64,000 bases of DNA from contig DFLF01000017.1 in the NCBI GenBank assembly GCA_002373675.1, positions 186,001 through 250,000 of the forward strand, in the 5' to 3' direction. Each line of letters starts with the position of its first letter. Positions within the stretch are counted from its first letter, which is position 1. Below the pieces are notes generated by a model, which was not told the origin of the DNA, made no database searches, and saw nothing but the letters and a program-made list of their open reading frames with translations. Made by a program: the position numbers and the translations under genes. Positions 59,952 to 64,000 of the stretch are shown here, piece after piece. Origin of the DNA: Pseudobutyrivibrio sp. UBA3626. GTDB taxonomy: Bacteria; Bacillota; Clostridia; Lachnospirales; Lachnospiraceae.

Positions 59952-60428
59952 TTATGGAAGGACATAATATAGTAGTCCGAATCCAATTCCAAGAGCAGCT
60001 CCAACAATTACATCTCTAACAAAATGAACCCTCTCTATAACGCGAATAATTCCCAGCACTACGCCGGCGATGAGCATACATATCCCTATTCTATAGTCGT
60101 AACAAAACACAGTCATGGCAATTATGAATATGGAAAATGTATGACGACTGGGCATACTTTTTCCTTTAGTCTTCTTGCCCGTCATGGGCGGGATTCCAGT
60201 AACTTCATATGGCCTGGGCGCATTGTAAATATAGCGAAAGATAGATACTAATACAAACGAAACACCAGGTACTAATATTGCCTCTATGAATCTGGTCATA
60301 TTTTCATTAAAGAACAAAACAAGAACAAGAACATAGGAAACAGCTGTAAAAAAAGTAAGAATTTTACCAGCAATTATGATGACATTTTCAAATGTAAAAA
60401 TTTTCTTTCTTCCATTATCACTGCTCAT
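59952..60428 (-). CDS. PAP2-family membrane phosphatase
   Basis: The 158-residue protein has about four to five helices and the lipid phosphatase motifs 'KTKGKSMPSRHTFS' (KxxxxxxRP-like region before it, then SRH) and 'RVIERVHFVRDVIVG' (HxxxD). It is likely an undecaprenyl- or phosphatidyl-phosphate phosphatase at the membrane. It is small for the family. It follows the cold shock gene by about 100 nt beyond a probable terminator. Confidence 0.85.
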   Translation of the reverse strand: MSSDNGRKKIFTFENVIIIAGKILTFFTAVSYVLVLVLFFNENMTRFIEAILVPGVSFVLVSIFRYIYNAPRPYEVTGIPPMTGKKTKGKSMPSRHTFSIFIIAMTVFCYDYRIGICMLIAGVVLGIIRVIERVHFVRDVIVGAALGIGFGLLYYVLP

Positions 60429-60456
60429 AATATTTCTCCAAAGAATAATTCATTTA

Positions 60457-60483
60457 AAAAGGCGACATGTAATACACATCGCC
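60457..60483 (-). terminator. Probable terminator behind the cold shock gene
   Basis: The stem GGCGACATGT/ACACATCGCC has one internal mismatch and a 3-nt loop. It is followed by TTTTT on the minus strand, about 48 nt after the cold shock gene stop. Confidence 0.65.
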
Positions 60484-60530
60484 TAATATATCTCACATAA
60501 TATTAACAATGATTATACGCTAGATACTGC

Positions 60531-60734
60531 TTATACAGCTTTAACATTAACAGCCTGTGGTCCTTTATCACCCTCGGATACTTCGTATTCAACCTCTGCA
60601 CCCTCTTTGAGTGTCTTATACTCCATCTCAGAGACAATTCCAGAATAATGAACGAATAAATCGTTTCCTTCCTCATCGCAGATAAAACCATATCCCTTCT
60701 GGTTATTAAACCATTTTACAGTACCTTTGCTCAT
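60531..60734 (-). CDS. Cold shock domain protein
   Basis: The 67-residue protein is a single cold shock domain with RNP1 'KGYGFI' and RNP2 'DLFVHYS'; RNP2 has Tyr where many have Phe. It binds single-stranded nucleic acid and acts as an RNA chaperone. I chose the ATG at 60734 with GGAGG 8 nt upstream; the longer frame to 60794 has no support. Confidence 0.95.
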   Translation of the reverse strand: MSKGTVKWFNNQKGYGFICDEEGNDLFVHYSGIVSEMEYKTLKEGAEVEYEVSEGDKGPQAVNVKAV

Positions 60735-60818
60735 AGCAAAATCCTCCAAATATAATAAATCTTTTACGCTTTCACGCAACAAAAAGAGTAACACATATCA
60801 TAACAAATATCAACTAGT

Positions 60819-61319
60819 TTATAGCATCTTGTCAATATCTATTCCTGCAGTAGTCAGAAAATCAAACATCCACTTATCATATGCATTCTCTAAGCTCTTA
60901 TCTAATGTAAATTCTTTCATACTTGTTCCGGTCGTAATTGTAAGATTACCGTCCACAAATCTGTATATCGCAACAAGATGCGTTTTAGATTCTTCTATAG
61001 AGATATCGCTTGCAGCAATAATTTGTCTTATAATCCTTTTGGGAAGCGCAAGAATAATCTGAAAGCTCAAAGGAACTTTCTTACCCTTAATAAGATTATA
61101 ACACCCTTCTCTATACAATTCATAAGGCATAAGTACATCATCTTCATCAATTTCTTCAAGCTCTGCATCCGTGAAGAAATCGTCTAACCTATGTCCATCA
61201 ATTGAAAATGTTGAAAATGTATTAATAGTTGCTTCCTGTAATAAGAAAAAATCAAATGTATCTTTACAAAGGAGTTCATTCATACACTTTCTTACATCTG
61301 TCACTCTATAAGCAATCAC
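60819..61319 (-). CDS. DUF5721-like protein
   Basis: The 166-residue soluble protein begins MIAYRVTDVRKCMNELLCKDTFDFFLLQEATINTFSTF. This resembles the Lachnospiraceae DUF5721 family as I recall it. No catalytic motif is seen. It starts 15 nt after the NSS transporter gene and is probably co-transcribed. Function unknown. Confidence 0.7.
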   Translation of the reverse strand: MIAYRVTDVRKCMNELLCKDTFDFFLLQEATINTFSTFSIDGHRLDDFFTDAELEEIDEDDVLMPYELYREGCYNLIKGKKVPLSFQIILALPKRIIRQIIAASDISIEESKTHLVAIYRFVDGNLTITTGTSMKEFTLDKSLENAYDKWMFDFLTTAGIDIDKML

Positions 61320-61334
61320 AATAATCCCTCTGTC

Positions 61335-62933
61335 TTATTTTTGTACAGGTTCCCCTGTAGATCTACTAATAAGTGTTGGAGCATTCTTCTCCTCATCTGT
61401 CATCTTGTCAAGTTCATCCCAGGAAGGAATAACAACTTTCTTATCCCTTCTTCTTAGAACAAGACCTGCAACAATACCAGAGCCAAGAACTAATATACTA
61501 AAGCCCCATCCGAATAAAGCATTAGCCCATACAGAATATCCATCAGCTGCACCATATATTCCTCCGGCGCTTATTAATTCATACATATTGATAACAAATA
61601 ATCCTCCAAGAAGAATTGGTGTAACAAACTTAAGCGATGTAACGAACCACCATTTAGGCGCTTTGAATTTATTCGTATTCTTATTAACTTCAACAAGAAC
61701 CTTCTTAGAATCGAACATCCAGGCAACAGCAATACATTCAAGGACACCTATTAGAATCATATTAATCTGATTCAGATAATGATCAACAATATCAAGCACT
61801 GCAAGTCCTGCACCATTCATATAAATCAATGAAATAACAGCACAAGCACTGCAAACAATTATTGTAACCTTCTTCTGCTTCCATCCAAAGTATGTTGAAA
61901 GACTGACCGATACACCTTCTATAATTGAAAATGCTGAATCGATAGCAAGTGTCACAAGACAAAGATAGAATATAAAACCAAATATGGCGTTAAACACTCC
62001 CGAACCCGTAAGTGACACAATAGCCTGAGGATATATCTTAAATGCTGTAGCAACACCTGAAGTCGACATATCATCAAGCATTCCTACACCACCCATTGTT
62101 GTATACATTACTATACTAGAAAGAATTGAGCAAAATAAATCTGACAAAGCAATAATTACAGAATCTACTGCAATATTAGTCTTATCATCAAGGTACGAAC
62201 CATACGCAAACATAATAGCCATAACTACAGAAAGACTATAGAACACCTGTCCAACGGCATCTACCCAAAGACCTGTATCAAGTAGTTTACTCCACTCTGG
62301 GATAAAAAGCTTAGACATAGCTGCACCAGTATTAGGCATTGTGAAACCTTTGATAGCCATAATAATCATAAGTACTATGGGTCCAAACACTGTGTATTTT
62401 ACTACCTTACCAACTGAATTGGCACCGTCTCTTATACAGAAATAGATAAGGCCCCATGCAAGCACACCAAAGGCTATAACCATAATAGGCCACTGACTCC
62501 ATCCAGTTGTATCTCCTGTTGTCTCTATCAAATCAAAAAATAATGAACTAGCAGCTTCTGTATCGCCTGTCATTCCTGCAAATCTGAAGCTATTTCCTGC
62601 CATCATCAAAACCCATGCGAATACTATAGCATAGTAAGTAACAATAAGAAATGCATTAGCGGTTGCCGCCCATGCAACAGGTTTATTATATTTATTGAGA
62701 GAAGCTAATCCTCTTAAAGCTCCACCATGAACTTTACGTCCGATAGCAATCTCCATCATTAGAAGTGGGATACCCATAACAACAAGTGCTATAAGATATG
62801 CAAAAAGGAAAGCTCCTCCGCCATGGGCTGCCATAAGCCCCGGGAATCTCCAAGCATTTCCAAGTCCAACTGCAGAACCTACAGCTGCAAGAATAAATGT
62901 CAAACGACTATTCCATCTACCTGACTGTTCCAT
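61335..62933 (-). CDS. Sodium-dependent NSS-family transporter
   Basis: The 532-residue protein has about eleven to twelve helices and the SNF/NSS opening 'WNSRLTFILAAVGSAVGLGNAWRFPGLMAAHGGGAFLFAYLIALVVMGIPLLMMEIAIGRK' in part, which carries the Na1/Na2 site residues. It also has 'MFAYGSYLDDKTN' and 'AIDSAFSIIEGVSVSL'. It would import an amino acid with sodium. The exact amino acid is not readable. Confidence 0.94.
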   Translation of the reverse strand: MEQSGRWNSRLTFILAAVGSAVGLGNAWRFPGLMAAHGGGAFLFAYLIALVVMGIPLLMMEIAIGRKVHGGALRGLASLNKYNKPVAWAATANAFLIVTYYAIVFAWVLMMAGNSFRFAGMTGDTEAASSLFFDLIETTGDTTGWSQWPIMVIAFGVLAWGLIYFCIRDGANSVGKVVKYTVFGPIVLMIIMAIKGFTMPNTGAAMSKLFIPEWSKLLDTGLWVDAVGQVFYSLSVVMAIMFAYGSYLDDKTNIAVDSVIIALSDLFCSILSSIVMYTTMGGVGMLDDMSTSGVATAFKIYPQAIVSLTGSGVFNAIFGFIFYLCLVTLAIDSAFSIIEGVSVSLSTYFGWKQKKVTIIVCSACAVISLIYMNGAGLAVLDIVDHYLNQINMILIGVLECIAVAWMFDSKKVLVEVNKNTNKFKAPKWWFVTSLKFVTPILLGGLFVINMYELISAGGIYGAADGYSVWANALFGWGFSILVLGSGIVAGLVLRRRDKKVVIPSWDELDKMTDEEKNAPTLISRSTGEPVQK

Positions 62934-63099
62934 AATTTTTTCTCCTCCATATAACCATATAAATAATTATAAATGCATCGCAATCAAAACATACTTGCGC
63001 ACATAAGAAGTATTTTACCACAATCTGTTGCTCTTTGACAATACATGGGTTTTAATGATATATTTCTATACATAATTAATATATAAAAAGGTGGCTTAA

Positions 63100-64000
63100 A
63101 TGACTCTAGACAAATTAACAAATGGCGAAACAGCAATTATAACAAAGGTAAATGGAGGAGGCATGCTAAGACAGCACTTCCTTGATATGGGTCTTATTCC
63201 TGGCGCAGAGGTAACACTTACCAAACTTGCTCCACTTGGAGACCCAATGGAGCTTATGATTCACGGATATGAACTTACACTGCGTCTATCTGATGCTGAA
63301 AATATAGAGATTACAGAGCCTGTCATCCTTTCAGATGACCAACCTTTAGACATTGAAGAAAACTCTACAATACATGGAAAAGAGCCATCTACTCTAATTG
63401 GATACCACCCGGAACATGAGCATCCAGGCTTTGGTGAAGGTGGAATACACCATGACAAATCAACAGAACATCCTCTTCCAGATAATGTTATATTAACATT
63501 CGCTCTGGCTGGAAATCAGAATGCCGGTAAAACTACACTTTTTAATCAATTAACAGGTTCTAACCAACATGTTGGTAATTTCCCCGGTGTTACAGTAGAT
63601 AAGAAATCAGGTGTCATTAGAGGTCATAAAGATACAAATGTCACTGATCTTCCCGGTATATATTCTTTATCACCATACTCAAGTGAAGAATTAGTATCCA
63701 GAGAATATATTCTTAAAGAGCGACCTAAAGGCATTATTAATATTGTTGATGCCAGTAATATTGAGAGAAACCTCTATCTTACAATGCAACTTATGGAACT
63801 TGATATTCCAATGGTTCTTGCACTTAACATGATTGACGAAGTAAGAGGAAATGGTGGCTCTATTCGCGTAAACGAAATGGAAGATGCCCTTGGCATACCG
63901 GTTGTTCCTATCAGTGCTTTAAAGAATGAAGGTATAGATGAATTAATTGATCATGCATACCACGTTGCAAAATACCAGGAAACTCCTCTTGTAACAGATT
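63100..64000 (+). CDS. feoB: FeoA-FeoB fusion ferrous iron transporter, 5' part
   Basis: The frame from the ATG at 63100 (AAGGTGG 6 nt upstream) runs off the window after 300 codons. Residues 1-75 are a FeoA SH3-like domain ('MLRQHFLDMGLIPGAEVTL'). Residues about 115-135 are a His-rich linker (HPEHEHPG, GIHHDKS). From about 138 comes the FeoB G domain, with G1 'GNQNAGKTT', 'GNFPGVTVDKKSG', G3 'DLPGIYSL' and G4 'NMID'. It imports Fe(II) with GTP hydrolysis at the inner membrane. FeoA is usually a separate gene. Confidence 0.94.
   Translation, partial: MTLDKLTNGETAIITKVNGGGMLRQHFLDMGLIPGAEVTLTKLAPLGDPMELMIHGYELTLRLSDAENIEITEPVILSDDQPLDIEENSTIHGKEPSTLIGYHPEHEHPGFGEGGIHHDKSTEHPLPDNVILTFALAGNQNAGKTTLFNQLTGSNQHVGNFPGVTVDKKSGVIRGHKDTNVTDLPGIYSLSPYSSEELVSREYILKERPKGIINIVDASNIERNLYLTMQLMELDIPMVLALNMIDEVRGNGGSIRVNEMEDALGIPVVPISALKNEGIDELIDHAYHVAKYQETPLVTD

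Overview
The window looks like the chromosome of an AT-rich Firmicute of the Lachnospiraceae type (Butyrivibrio, Roseburia or Lachnospira relatives). This rests on the gene content: MecA, a stand-alone PreA-like dihydropyrimidine dehydrogenase, DUF6077-like membrane proteins, NSS and GPH transporters, a FeoA-FeoB fusion, Nif11-type leader peptides, and AGGAGG-type ribosome binding sites. Most genes lie on the minus strand, so transcription runs mainly right to left. The genus is inference.

Region 1 (1-11.5 kb) is the most unusual part. On the minus strand, in transcription order, it holds: an AAA ATPase behind a 5 x 10-bp iterated repeat; two paralogous membrane-anchored SpoIIE-type (PP2C) phosphatases with extracytoplasmic sensor domains; a small peptide with a Nif11-like leader ending in Gly-Gly; a membrane-anchored histidine acid phosphatase; a second leader peptide followed by a zinc-ribbon-like cysteine core; a 73-residue peptide; a STAS protein; an ECF-type sigma factor; a radical SAM/SPASM enzyme; and two membrane proteins. 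A promoter-like motif, ATGTCGC-N17-TGTATA, precedes both leader peptide genes here. It occurs again twice around a divergent leader peptide locus at 40 kb. I read this as a sigma-factor regulon whose outputs are leader-type peptides, with a phosphatase/STAS input and a possible peptide-modifying radical SAM enzyme.

Region 2 (11.6-16 kb) holds a Phd/YefM antitoxin, a DUF4926-like gene with a DUF6883-like partner broken by one amber codon, the serC-serA operon, and a TM2/DUF2752 pair. Region 3 (16-32.5 kb) is a sugar-glycoside utilisation cluster: GPH transporter, GH2, GH1, GH78 alpha-L-rhamnosidase, a TIM-barrel isomerase, rhamnulokinase, an AraA/FucI-type isomerase and rhamnulose-1-phosphate aldolase. 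It has an AraC regulator, plus a xylulokinase with a second AraA/FucI-type isomerase. No classical RhaA is present.

Region 4 (32.6-39.3 kb) has a four-gene plus-strand operon (acetyltransferase, Asp/Glu racemase-like protein, methyltransferase, unknown 500-residue protein). It converges on cstA and a MATE transporter fused to an RsbW-like domain. Region 5 (39.5-41.7 kb) has tRNA-Pro(AGG), an intact and a broken leader peptide gene in divergent orientation, and a cyclophilin-like/esterase lipoprotein. Region 6 (41.8-47.5 kb) is leuB-ilvD-ilvB. It contains two long inverted-repeat elements with covarying inner hairpins and a 3 x 74-bp tandem repeat. Region 7 (47.5-64 kb) holds an XRE regulator pair, mecA, preA, a duplicated DUF6077-like membrane module that includes a phosphatase fusion, GNAT-dapF-hisA-guaB, PAP2, a cold shock protein, an NSS transporter and the start of feoB.
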